Source: Longibacter salinarum
GTDB lineage: Bacteria; Bacteroidota; Rhodothermia; Rhodothermales; Salinibacteraceae
Assembly: GCF_002554795.1 (NCBI RefSeq)
Contig: NZ_PDEQ01000003.1
Location: 124,001 to 188,000, forward strand
Reading direction: 5' to 3'
DNA length: 64,000 nt
Each line of letters opens with the position of its first letter. The first letter of the stretch is position 1. A model generated the notes under the pieces. It was not told the origin of the DNA and did not search any database. It worked only from the letters and a program-made list of their open reading frames with translations. Positions 34,596-42,986 of this stretch are shown here, one piece after another. A program made the translations under genes and the position numbers.

Positions 34596-34848
34596 AGAAT
34601 CCGAGAGGGATGTTAGAGGGGAATGACCGTCACCACGGACATAGGTAACGTGCAAAAACCGGTCGGGGACATAGCCGGTGTATATTTATATGCGCAGAGA
34701 CGCTGGCGGTAAGGACAGAAGCGGCGAGAAGCCGGGATGAATCGACGCCGGGATGGTCGCTCACCGAAAGTGCACGAAAACAAACCGGGAGGAGGGCGTA
34801 CATCGGAGTGGATATTTGCAACCGCTCTCCCTCGATTCTCTGCGTTTG

Positions 34849-36192
34849 ATGAAAGATCTCACTACCGTTTCTCCGTCCCGTTTCCACGCGTTTCAGAACC
34901 TGGAGCGCATCGATACCACGGATGCGTTTGTCGGACGGCTGCAGATTGATGAGGCGGATCAGCGAGAGCGGCGGCAGGCGCGCGAACTCGTGGCAGGCGT
35001 CACCCGCTGGCAACGACGGCTCGATTTTCTGCTGTCGGAGTTTTACAACGGCGACTTCGAGGACATGGAGCTGCGGCTTCAGGTCATTCTCCGTCTCGGT
35101 CTGTACGAGATTTTGTACCAGGACACACCGCCGCACGCCGCCGTCGATCAGTACGTCGAGCTTGCCAAAGAGGTGATTCGACCGGGGGCCGGTGGTCTGA
35201 CGAATGGAATCCTGCGAGCGATTCTACGGAAGAAAGATGCGCTTCCCCAACCGCGAACGGGGGATACAGCAGAAGATCTGGCGATCCGGCACTCGCACCC
35301 GACATGGATGGTTCGCCGGTGGCTGGATCGTTTCGGAGACATCGATACGGCGGCGCTTCTGACGTGGAATAATCAGCGGCCCATGTTCGGTCTGCGCGTC
35401 AACACCGCGAAGACCACGGTCGAGGACGTCACAGCCTGGCTCGACGAGAACGAGGTTGCATGGACGCCGTCGCCATACCTGAAGGATGTCGTTCGCGTAC
35501 AGCGCTTGCAGCCCATCATTCACGGCTCGTTGCTCGACGAAGGGAAGGTTGCCATACAGGACGAGAGCGCGAGCCTCATCGTCCGGTGCCTCGATCCGCA
35601 GCCCGGGGAGACCATTTTCGATCTGTGTTCGGCACCGGGCGGCAAGACCATTTATGCCGCTCAGCGTATGCACGGGGAGGGACGCATCATCGCGTTCGAC
35701 ATCCACGAGGGACGTCTCGGTCTGGTGAAGGAGGCCGCGGAGACGCACGGATTTGGCGACTTGATCTGGAGGCAGCCGGCGGACGCTCGGGATCTCCCCG
35801 GCCGCGACGATCTCCCGACGGCTGACCGCGTGCTGCTGGACGCTCCGTGTTCCGGACTTGGCGTGCTCTCGAAACGCGCGGATCTGCGCTGGCAACGCAA
35901 GGAGTCGGACCTCGAAGAACTGACCCAGCTACAGGCAGAACTACTCGACGCCGCAGCTGACCTCGTCCGCCCGGGCGGCGTACTCGTTTACAGCACATGT
36001 ACGATCGAGCCGGAGGAAAATGAGGCCCAGGTCGACCGCTTCCTCGCGGAGCACGAAGACTTCGAACTGGAGTCCGTCGAGGGGTTGATCGCGGATGAAC
36101 TGGTTACGAGCGACGGGGCGTTTGCGTCGCTACCCCACCGCGATGCTATCGACGGTGCGTACTGCGCGCGGCTCCGACGGGTTGAGGGGTGA
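34849..36192 (+). CDS. rsmB: 16S rRNA m5C967 methyltransferase RsmB
   Basis: 447 residues. An N-terminal NusB-like RNA-binding domain (about 10–135; LDFLLSEFY, RLGLYEILYQD, AVDQYVELAK) is fused to an RNA m5C methyltransferase. The SAM site is DLCSAPGGKT. The two cysteines are in DAPCSGLGV and YSTCTIEPEENE, the latter giving the nucleophile arrangement of the family. The ATG at 34849 (MKDLTTVSPSRF) is chosen; the frame back to 34753 has no matching sequence. The stop TGA opens a repeat array. Confidence 0.93.
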   Translation: MKDLTTVSPSRFHAFQNLERIDTTDAFVGRLQIDEADQRERRQARELVAGVTRWQRRLDFLLSEFYNGDFEDMELRLQVILRLGLYEILYQDTPPHAAVDQYVELAKEVIRPGAGGLTNGILRAILRKKDALPQPRTGDTAEDLAIRHSHPTWMVRRWLDRFGDIDTAALLTWNNQRPMFGLRVNTAKTTVEDVTAWLDENEVAWTPSPYLKDVVRVQRLQPIIHGSLLDEGKVAIQDESASLIVRCLDPQPGETIFDLCSAPGGKTIYAAQRMHGEGRIIAFDIHEGRLGLVKEAAETHGFGDLIWRQPADARDLPGRDDLPTADRVLLDAPCSGLGVLSKRADLRWQRKESDLEELTQLQAELLDAAADLVRPGGVLVYSTCTIEPEENEAQVDRFLAEHEDFELESVEGLIADELVTSDGAFASLPHRDAIDGAYCARLRRVEG

Positions 36193-36244
36193 AGGTATGG
36201 ATGTTTGAAAGTATGGACGTGGGAAAAGGTGAGAGTGTGTGAGT
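36190..36244 (+). repeat. Phased octamer array B, beginning in the rsmB stop codon
   Basis: The stop TGA (36190–36192) runs straight into five octamers and one 10-mer (GTATGGAT, GTTTGAAA type). Consensus GTRTGRAN. The G-rich strand points away from rsmB. Confidence 0.75.
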
Positions 36245-36516
36245 GGAGTTACCCCGATTTGGTGGACTCCTCTACGCTTGCATGAAGCAAGGATGCTGCA
36301 TCCGTTCGCAGGTGATCGGCGAACGGTAGCCGAGTGGAGTCGGCACCGGCTGTTTATCCATCCGGCATACATGCTCTACCGGATACAAAGTTGAGGCAAT
36401 TCCACACGGCTGGCTGTCGCATCGAGCCTCCGGTTTAGCTGCATTCATTCGGCTCGTGGATGTGCTCGAGAGTGTCGGCGAATACAAGCCGCCTTCCTGG
36501 TTCAGGCCTGCCGGGA

Positions 36517-36604
36517 AATCCCTTAACCTCCAAATCCACAATCCATAATTCCCAATCCAGAATGCTATAACGGACCAACGTCTAACGACTCAACGCACAA
36601 ACGT
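36517..36604 (-). repeat. Mixed heptamer/octamer array J upstream of the PorV-like gene
   Basis: Eight 7-nt units (CAAATCC, ACAATCC, CCAATCC type) switch at 36573 to four 8-nt units (each carrying AACG). This is the only array seen to change period. The G-rich strand is minus, away from the downstream gene. The rest of 36246–36516 holds no clear feature. Confidence 0.75.
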
Positions 36605-36703
36605 AAAAAACTGGATCTTTGCGGCACAGCGATTGTAGGTTTGCGAGGACACCATGTCACCTCCCGGCGATATTTCGTACGCCCCCACCCGTCTTCTGAA
36701 CGT

Positions 36704-37849
36704 ATGTTGTCTTGCCGTTTCCCTCGCGTCTTTATTCTGACGGTCCTACTCCTGTTTCTGATGGGAGGGCGTCCGGCAAACGGGCAGCGGATTGCGAAAT
36801 ACGGCGCTGACTTTTTAGCAGGCGGTGTGGATGCGCGCGCGCTCGGCATGGGCGGTGCCTACGTTGCGCACGCGTCTGAAATTACGGCGGGTTACTGGAA
36901 TCCGGCTGGCTTGTACCACATCAGTTCGACGCAGGTCTCATACATGCATGTGAGCCGCTTTTCCGGAGCGGTCACGTTTGATTACGGTGGCGTCGCCGTT
37001 CCCCTCGATGAGCGGTCGGCCCTCGGCATCAGCTTCTTCCGGAGTGGCGTCAACGACATCGTGAACACGCTCAACGCCTGGGATCCCGTCCTGCAACAGC
37101 CCAGAGCGAACTATGAGAGTCTTATCACGACGTTCTCCGCAGCAGACTGGGCGCTCTTCTTGAGCTACAGCCGAAAGATTAACGAACGGCTCTCAGCGGG
37201 CGTAAACTTCAAAGGCATTCGCCGCTCGATTGGGGATTTTGCTCAGGCCTACGGTTACAGCATGGACGCCGGCGCGCAGTATCGCGTCGGTGTGTATCGC
37301 TTTGGCGTAAACATTCAGGACCTATCCACGATGCTCCAGAGCTGGAGCGTGAACCGAGAGGAGTTTCAACTCAACGGCGACGAGATCAACCCCGACACCG
37401 GACAACCCTACACGTTTTCTGAGGTGTTCGGCCAGGATTTGCCGCAAGGAGGCACGGAGCTCGTTCTTCCGGTCGTCCGCCTTGGATCGGGTGCTGTCTG
37501 GCCTGTCGGAGATCGACACTCGGCGACCGCCGGGTTCGATGTCGATGTCGCATTCGATGGGCAGCGAGCCTTCGTGCCCAATATGGGCGACGTATCCTTT
37601 CATCCGCGCGTCGGCGGCGCCTTCAACTACGCCGGTGTGGCGGAAGTGCGTGCTGGCCTTCAGCGGATCCAGACGGGAGGCGACCTCGGCGGCATCACAG
37701 CTTCTCCGACGGTTGGGGCCGGCGTGCGGCTGGATCGCATTTCGCTCGATCTCAGCTTCGGCGACTTCGTAGGAATCACCGCGGAGGATCTTGGGTTCAC
37801 CTACAGACTGTCGGCCATCATTCGCCTACAGCCGCCGGATCAGCAATAA
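36704..37849 (+). CDS. PorV/PorQ-family outer-membrane protein
   Basis: 381 residues. The ATG at 36704 provides a signal peptide cut near RPANGQ; the longer frame from 36641 does not. It begins KYGADFLAGGVDARALGMGGAYVA and AGYWNPAGLY, the N-terminal signature of UPF0164/PorV-type FadL-like barrels, and ends with a strand to IIRLQP. PorV shuttles T9SS cargo from the translocon to the attachment complex. With four sorting-domain proteins in this window, that role is plausible, but PorQ or another paralogue cannot be excluded. A TonB gene follows by 63 bp. Confidence 0.82.
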   Translation: MLSCRFPRVFILTVLLLFLMGGRPANGQRIAKYGADFLAGGVDARALGMGGAYVAHASEITAGYWNPAGLYHISSTQVSYMHVSRFSGAVTFDYGGVAVPLDERSALGISFFRSGVNDIVNTLNAWDPVLQQPRANYESLITTFSAADWALFLSYSRKINERLSAGVNFKGIRRSIGDFAQAYGYSMDAGAQYRVGVYRFGVNIQDLSTMLQSWSVNREEFQLNGDEINPDTGQPYTFSEVFGQDLPQGGTELVLPVVRLGSGAVWPVGDRHSATAGFDVDVAFDGQRAFVPNMGDVSFHPRVGGAFNYAGVAEVRAGLQRIQTGGDLGGITASPTVGAGVRLDRISLDLSFGDFVGITAEDLGFTYRLSAIIRLQPPDQQ

Positions 37850-37912
37850 GCGTCCGTCCTCGGCCGTTGTCTTCGGCCCCTCGCTTCGATTCTGATTCTC
37901 CAGGACTCCGCT

Positions 37913-38641
37913 ATGGACCAGAATGACTACATCGGGATCGGCACCAGTGTGGTGCTTCACCTGTTGCTCGGGATCCTGTTCTCGTTTCTGACCGCCTCCC
38001 GCCCTGTGCCGCCTCAGTTGGGATACGTGGAGGTCGAGTTCGGGGAGTTTCAGTCGGGGCGGCCCGTCGAAGCGGTCGACGAGGCACCGGAGGCATCCGC
38101 ACCGGAGGAAGAACAACCGGAACCCGAGACGCCCACCGAGCCGGAGCCGGAGCCCGAAGAGGTCACGGAGCCGGAGCCTGAACCTGTCGAGGCGCCGCAG
38201 GAAGACCCGCAATCCGAAGAAACCGTTCCGCCGACGGAGGAAGAGACCACAACCCCAGAGCCTCAACCGGAACCGCAACCAGAAGAAGGCGCGGACGAAC
38301 AGGAATCCGACGACGAATCGGGAGCAGAGACCGGGGATCCGGGCGAAGGCGCCGACGAACAAAAGTCCGCGCCGTACAATATCGAAGGCCTGAATCGGGA
38401 TCCGATCACTGCGCCTCTTCCGCAGTACACCGAGAAGGTCGACGCAACCATCAGTTTCATCATTCGCGTCGGCCCGGACGGTCGCGTCGTTGGGCTCATC
38501 CCCGCCAGAATGGGGGGCAGCCCTGAGCTTCAGAATGAGGTGAAGCGTGTGCTGAATCGCTGGCGTTTTAACGCTCTCCCACCCGCAGCACCGCAGGAAG
38601 TTCAGCGTGGCACGATCACATTCACGTTCCGGCTGGAATAG
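37913..38641 (+). CDS. TonB-family energy transducer with Glu/Pro-rich spacer
   Basis: 242 residues. One N-terminal membrane helix (about 9–28, TSVVLHLLLGILFSFL), a long Glu/Pro periplasmic spacer (about 55–155), and a C-terminal TonB domain of about 80 residues (ISFIIRVGPDGRV ... VKRVLNRWRFNALPP ... GTITFTFRLE). The domain is family-typical, though the usual YP at its start is replaced by PQYTEK. It transmits proton-motive energy to outer-membrane receptors such as that at 9122. Probably co-transcribed with the PorV-like gene. The acidic spacer (Glu/Pro rather than Lys/Pro) suits a salt-adapted periplasm. Confidence 0.87.
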   Translation: MDQNDYIGIGTSVVLHLLLGILFSFLTASRPVPPQLGYVEVEFGEFQSGRPVEAVDEAPEASAPEEEQPEPETPTEPEPEPEEVTEPEPEPVEAPQEDPQSEETVPPTEEETTTPEPQPEPQPEEGADEQESDDESGAETGDPGEGADEQKSAPYNIEGLNRDPITAPLPQYTEKVDATISFIIRVGPDGRVVGLIPARMGGSPELQNEVKRVLNRWRFNALPPAAPQEVQRGTITFTFRLE

Positions 38642-38689
38642 AAAGGAAGGTGTGAACGTGTGAAAGTGTGGACGTGTTAAGGTGTTTGA
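38642..38689 (+). repeat. Phased octamer array C after the tonB-type gene
   Basis: Five clear octamers (GTGTGAAC, GTGTTAAG type), plus one weak leading unit that begins directly after the TAG stop. Consensus GTGTGRAN. Runs away from tonB. Confidence 0.82.
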
Positions 38690-38748
38690 CCGCTTAGAAT
38701 TGGGCTCCTCCCGTAGAGTGGGCGGAATCGTTTACACGAAAAGCCACG

Positions 38749-38797
38749 CTCCTTTCCCCCCTCTCACCCCCTCTCTCTTTTTCTCCCTTTCCCCCTT
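38749..38797 (-). repeat. Polypyrimidine heptamer-spaced tract L before the E1 gene
   Basis: Seven units of 7 nt, nearly all C and T on +. Similar words (TCCTTTCCCCC-like) recur at a distance divisible by 7. It ends 10 bases before the ATG at 38808. The purine strand points away from that gene, as in the other arrays. Confidence 0.6.
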
Positions 38798-38807
38798 CAG
38801 CACACCT

Positions 38808-40814
38808 ATGCCGCAAGTCGATACGCCGCCCTCGCTCGATGTTCATGCTCTCTATCGGGCGATGCTCGTACCGCGCGTTATTGAGGAGAAGATGCTCCGT
38901 CTAATTCGACAGGGGCGCATCTCCAAGTGGTTTAGCGGTTATGGTCAAGAAGCAATTGCCGTGGGAACGACGTGGGCGCTACGGGACGACGACTACATTC
39001 TACCCATGCACAGGAATCTGGGCGTCTGGACCACGCGCGGGGTAGAACTGCGCCCGCTCTTCTGCCAGCTCATGGGGAAGGAAGGCGGCTTTACGAAGGG
39101 GCGCGATCGAACCTTCCATTTCGGTCTGCCGGAGAAGCACATCATCGGGATGATCTCCCACATGGCGGCCATGATGCCCGTCGCGTGCGGACTCGGACAG
39201 GCCTTTCGCTACCGGGATGAAGACCGCGTGGCGGTGACGTTCTGTGGAGACGGCGGCTCCCGAGAGGGCGACTTTCACGAGGCGCTCAACCTTGCATCGG
39301 TCTGGGATCTGCCAGTCGTCTTTCTGGTGGAGAACAACGGATACGGTCTTTCGACGCCGACTACAGATGCCCTTGGCACGACGAATATTGCCGAAGCGGC
39401 ACGTGGATACGGCATGCCGGGCGAGGCCGTGGACGGTAACGACGTTCTTGAGGTCATTGACCACGTGGAGTCCGCGGCGGAGTACGCTCGAAGCAACGGG
39501 CCAGTACTGCTGGAAATGAAGACGTTCCGTGTCCGGGGGCACGAGGAGGCGTCAGGTACGAAATACGTCCCGGACGATTTGATCGAGACGTGGGAGGATC
39601 GCGACCCCGTCGATCGCCTTACACGCCATGCGCTCGCAAACGGGCACATGAAGCAGGCCGACATTGAGGCGCTGCGCGAGGAATTGGAGCAGGAGATCAA
39701 TGAGATCGCCGAATGGGCACTCGATCAGCCGGAGGTCGAAAGTACCGTTGAAGCCGAGAGGGCGGACCTCTTCGCTCCATTCTCCGACGATTCGCCCCTC
39801 GCGTTCGACCTGTCGCTCGTAGCGCCGAATGATGAGCCGAAAAGCGAGAAACGGTTTATCGATGCCATCCAGGATGGGCTGCGTCAGGCGATGGAAGCCG
39901 ACGAGACGTCGCTGGTCATGGGACAGGACGTTGCAGAGTACGGCGGCGTGTTTAAGGTGACGGAGGGCTTCCTTGACCAATTTGGTCCGAAGCGCGTCCG
40001 CAACACGCCGATCATCGAAAGCGGTGCAATCGGAGCGTCGCTCGGCCTGGCGGTCGAGGGATTGAATCCGGTCGTCGAGATGCAGTACGGTGACTTCATC
40101 ACGTGTGGATTCAACCAGACGGTGAACAACCTGGCGACCACGCACTACCGCTGGGCACAGGAGGTCGGCGTTACGATTCGCGCCCCGATCGGCGGAGGCA
40201 TTGGCGCGGGCCCGTTTCACTCGCAGTCGATGGAAGCCTGGTTCGCGCATGCCCCGGGCTTGAAGGTCGTTCTTCCTAGCTCTCCCGCTGATGCGAAAGG
40301 GTTGCTTATTGCTGCAATGGCCGACCCGAATCCAGTTCTCTTTTTCGAGCACAAAAAGCTGTACCGCTCGATTCGCGAGGACGTGCCCGACGCGCCGTAC
40401 CGCCTGCCTCTCGGGACGGCTCGCGTCGCCCGGACGGGAGCAGACGCGACGATCGTGAGCTGGGGCGTTGGTGTGCACTGGGCGCTCGAAGCTGCGGAAG
40501 CCTGGCAGGAGGAGGGCGTCGATCTGGAGGTGATCGACCTACGGACGATCGTGCCGTGGGACCGCGATATCGTACTCCAGTCACTGGCGAAAACAAACCG
40601 TCTCCTCGTTCTACACGAAGCGACACGAACCGGAGGCTTTGGAGCCGAGGTGGCCGCGGAAATAACGGAGGAAGGGTTCAAGGAACTGGACGCACCACCG
40701 ATTCGCGTTGGTGCAGAGGATCTGCCGGTACCGTTTGCCCGGAATCTTGAACGCGATATTTTCAGCGCGAAATCGAAGCTCGACGATGCACTGGATCGTC
40801 TGCTCACATTTTGA
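38808..40814 (+). CDS. Fused 2-oxoacid dehydrogenase E1 alpha/beta (branched-chain type)
   Basis: 668 residues from the ATG at 38808. The first half is the E1 alpha subunit with the thiamine-diphosphate motif GDGGSREGDFHEALN ... VENNGYGLSTP. After a linker (about 340–370) comes the E1 beta half: GQDVAEYGGVFKVTEGF, IIESGAIGASLGLA, MQYGDFITCGFNQ and a C-terminal transketolase domain. It decarboxylates a branched-chain or related 2-oxoacid for transfer to lipoyl E2. E2 and E3 are not nearby. The alpha-beta fusion is common in Bacteroidota. The frame back to 38682 would translate the array and polypyrimidine tract and is rejected. Confidence 0.9.
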   Translation: MPQVDTPPSLDVHALYRAMLVPRVIEEKMLRLIRQGRISKWFSGYGQEAIAVGTTWALRDDDYILPMHRNLGVWTTRGVELRPLFCQLMGKEGGFTKGRDRTFHFGLPEKHIIGMISHMAAMMPVACGLGQAFRYRDEDRVAVTFCGDGGSREGDFHEALNLASVWDLPVVFLVENNGYGLSTPTTDALGTTNIAEAARGYGMPGEAVDGNDVLEVIDHVESAAEYARSNGPVLLEMKTFRVRGHEEASGTKYVPDDLIETWEDRDPVDRLTRHALANGHMKQADIEALREELEQEINEIAEWALDQPEVESTVEAERADLFAPFSDDSPLAFDLSLVAPNDEPKSEKRFIDAIQDGLRQAMEADETSLVMGQDVAEYGGVFKVTEGFLDQFGPKRVRNTPIIESGAIGASLGLAVEGLNPVVEMQYGDFITCGFNQTVNNLATTHYRWAQEVGVTIRAPIGGGIGAGPFHSQSMEAWFAHAPGLKVVLPSSPADAKGLLIAAMADPNPVLFFEHKKLYRSIREDVPDAPYRLPLGTARVARTGADATIVSWGVGVHWALEAAEAWQEEGVDLEVIDLRTIVPWDRDIVLQSLAKTNRLLVLHEATRTGGFGAEVAAEITEEGFKELDAPPIRVGAEDLPVPFARNLERDIFSAKSKLDDALDRLLTF

Positions 40815-40848
40815 TTCCCGTAATGTCTTGGTCCGTCAACAGTGAAGA

Positions 40849-40879
40849 GCGAGGCTCGTCGTGATGCGGCGGGCCTCGT
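40849..40879 (+). terminator. Possible terminator after the E1 gene
   Basis: A 6-bp GC stem (CGAGGC with GCCTCG), a long loop, and a downstream T-rich tract. Weak stem; 35 bp past the stop. Confidence 0.45.
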
Positions 40880-40958
40880 TATGTTTTGTTTGCACGAACG
40901 CGACGATCCCAAAGGCACTCTGGAAACCTGAGCGATCCCGCGGTGTGTCAAGGTTGTG

Positions 40959-41453
40959 ATGAGAAAACGTCTTCCATATCGTCTAGTCGCTGCGACACTC
41001 AGCCTCCTCCTGGTGGCGGGTGTCGCCGTGCCCGTTGTTCAAGCGGCGTGCGCGGCCCACATGCGGATCGATGCAGATGTTCATCATGCGTCCGTGGTAC
41101 CACCTGATGCGTCTGACGATATAATGGCCATGCAGGTGGTTGCATCGCACGTACGTGATGGCGATCACGTCTCCTCCGCACAGAGTGAAAGTGAACCCTG
41201 TGAAGCGGCTCCGTCTCCATGTGCCAGCGACTGTGCGTCCTGCTGTATGGTCGAGACCCCATCTTCGACGTGGACAAGCATCCGTGTCGTCGATCAGGTC
41301 TCGTGGAAAGGCGACGTACCGTCACGGTACGATGTGGTGACGATCATCCTGCCGCGCGACGGCAATGAATCGCCGAGGCATCGCGCGTCGGACGCTTCTC
41401 CTCCCATTTCTCCTGTTCGCCTCCACGTCTGGACGGCGACATTTCTGACGTAA
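40959..41453 (+). CDS. Small secreted His/Cys-rich protein leading a metal-efflux operon
   Basis: 164 residues from the ATG at 40959 (GTG three bases earlier also possible). Signal peptide to about residue 29 (VQAAC). The mature part has scattered His and Met (HMRIDADVHHASV, MAMQVVASH) and a Cys cluster (PCEAAPSPCASDCASCC) suited to soft-metal binding. No known family with certainty; small secreted proteins of this kind commonly head Cus/Czc operons. The TolC-type gene starts 187 bp downstream on the same strand. Confidence 0.7.
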   Translation: MRKRLPYRLVAATLSLLLVAGVAVPVVQAACAAHMRIDADVHHASVVPPDASDDIMAMQVVASHVRDGDHVSSAQSESEPCEAAPSPCASDCASCCMVETPSSTWTSIRVVDQVSWKGDVPSRYDVVTIILPRDGNESPRHRASDASPPISPVRLHVWTATFLT

Positions 41454-41640
41454 ATCTGGATCCGTACGTGAGCCGCGCGGTCGCGTGATGCTCATGTGTG
41501 CTTCTGTCGATTGTCGGTCTCCCGCCCGACACTACTGCACGCCTTCTGGGTGGTGACGTGTGTCTGATTGGACCGGGTCGGCAAACTGATTCTCTCAGCT
41601 TCCATCTGCGAGGCATCCGTTCCAGATTTCCGGATTCTCT

Positions 41641-42945
41641 ATGTCCCACCCGTTGACCCGCATCGGTGTGGTGCTCATCGCGAGCATCGCCCTGGTTTTG
41701 TTCTCTCCTGTGCAGGCGCAACCTTCGACCGATGGTTCCGTGCCGTCCGCCGATTCATTGCGCCTCTCTGATCTCGTTCAGCAGGCCGTGTCGGCCAACC
41801 CTGATTTGCAGGCGGCCCGTCTCGAAGCCGCCGCGCGAGCGGAGAAGGTCGCTCAGGCCCGGTCGTGGCCCGAGCCTACCGTCGGAGCCACGTATTTCCC
41901 ACGCTCGATTGTGACCGCACGCGGGGCTCAGCGCTCGCAGTGGCGCGTCCAGCAGACGCTTCCCGTCCCGGGGTCTCGGTCGCTTCGCGGCGAAGTTGCC
42001 GAGCTCGGCGCGGACGTGGTCCATCGCCAGACGGAGGCGTTGCAGCAGGAGGTTGCACTGAACGTGCGTCGCGCCTACTACACGCTGTATCGCGTGCAGC
42101 GGCAGGAGCAGCTCATCCGCCGCTTTCAGGACGACCTCCGACAGGCCGAGGACGTCGCTCTCGCGCAGTACGAGGTGGGAGAGGAGGGACAACCGGCCGT
42201 CCTGAAGGCGCAGATCGAGCGTGAACGTCTCCAGGTGCGGCTTGAATCGCTCGACGCCGCTCGTCAGCGGACGGTCCAGACCCTTGCACGCCTTACCGGA
42301 AACGCGTCCCTGGCGACCGACGGAGCCATCTACGTGCAGGCGCCGCGCCGCGAACGGGTCGTCTCTGCACGGGTGGAGGACGCGCTCGCTCAGCGACCCG
42401 AAGTTGCAGCGCTTCAGCAGAGCGTGAAGCAGGCCGAGCGGAAAGTCGACCTGGTGCAGCGCGAGAAGTGGCCCGATGTGACGGTGGGCGCGCAGTACTT
42501 CGATATCGAAAGTACGGGTCTGACACCGATGATGGACGGACGCGATGCGCTTGCTCTCTCCGTCGGGGTCAAAATTCCGCTCTGGCGTGGGGCCGAGCGG
42601 GCACAGGTCGATGAGGCCGTGCTCCAGCGCCGGGCCGCGGAGTCTCGCCTCGATGCGCTCGCGCTGGACGTCCGTACGGATCTGCAACGTCTCGAAGCCA
42701 CCCTCGATCGCCAGGAACGACAGCTCCGCATTCTGGACGCGACCCTCATTCCTCGGGCTGAAACCGCCCTCGAAGCAACGCTCAGCGCGTATCGAACCGG
42801 CCAGAGTGATTTCCTCGATCTCCTGGACGCCGAGCGCACGCTGTTCCAGTTGCAACTCGATCGCGCCACCATCTTCTCTCGACTCCTGACCACTCAGGCC
42901 GAACAGGACCGGGTCGCCGGTCGGACAGCCGTGTCCGATCGCTGA
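41641..42945 (+). CDS. TolC-family outer-membrane efflux protein (CusC/CzcC type)
   Basis: 434 residues with a signal peptide (cut near VQAQP). It contains two outer-membrane efflux protein repeats: LVQQAVSANPDLQAARLEAAARAEKVAQA for the first, and ALAQRPEVAALQQSVKQAERKVDLVQ for the second, each with long coiled-coil helices. It forms the outer-membrane exit duct for the RND pump encoded by the next two genes. The ATG at 41641 is supported by the signal peptide. The gap to the adaptor gene is 41 bp. Confidence 0.92.
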   Translation: MSHPLTRIGVVLIASIALVLFSPVQAQPSTDGSVPSADSLRLSDLVQQAVSANPDLQAARLEAAARAEKVAQARSWPEPTVGATYFPRSIVTARGAQRSQWRVQQTLPVPGSRSLRGEVAELGADVVHRQTEALQQEVALNVRRAYYTLYRVQRQEQLIRRFQDDLRQAEDVALAQYEVGEEGQPAVLKAQIERERLQVRLESLDAARQRTVQTLARLTGNASLATDGAIYVQAPRRERVVSARVEDALAQRPEVAALQQSVKQAERKVDLVQREKWPDVTVGAQYFDIESTGLTPMMDGRDALALSVGVKIPLWRGAERAQVDEAVLQRRAAESRLDALALDVRTDLQRLEATLDRQERQLRILDATLIPRAETALEATLSAYRTGQSDFLDLLDAERTLFQLQLDRATIFSRLLTTQAEQDRVAGRTAVSDR

Positions 42946-42986
42946 TACCGATCTCCCTGTCTGCCTGACAATTTTCTCTGCTGAAC

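Noticed and set aside
38682-38807. N-terminal extension of E1
   Set aside because: It would translate a polypyrimidine tract and part of an array.
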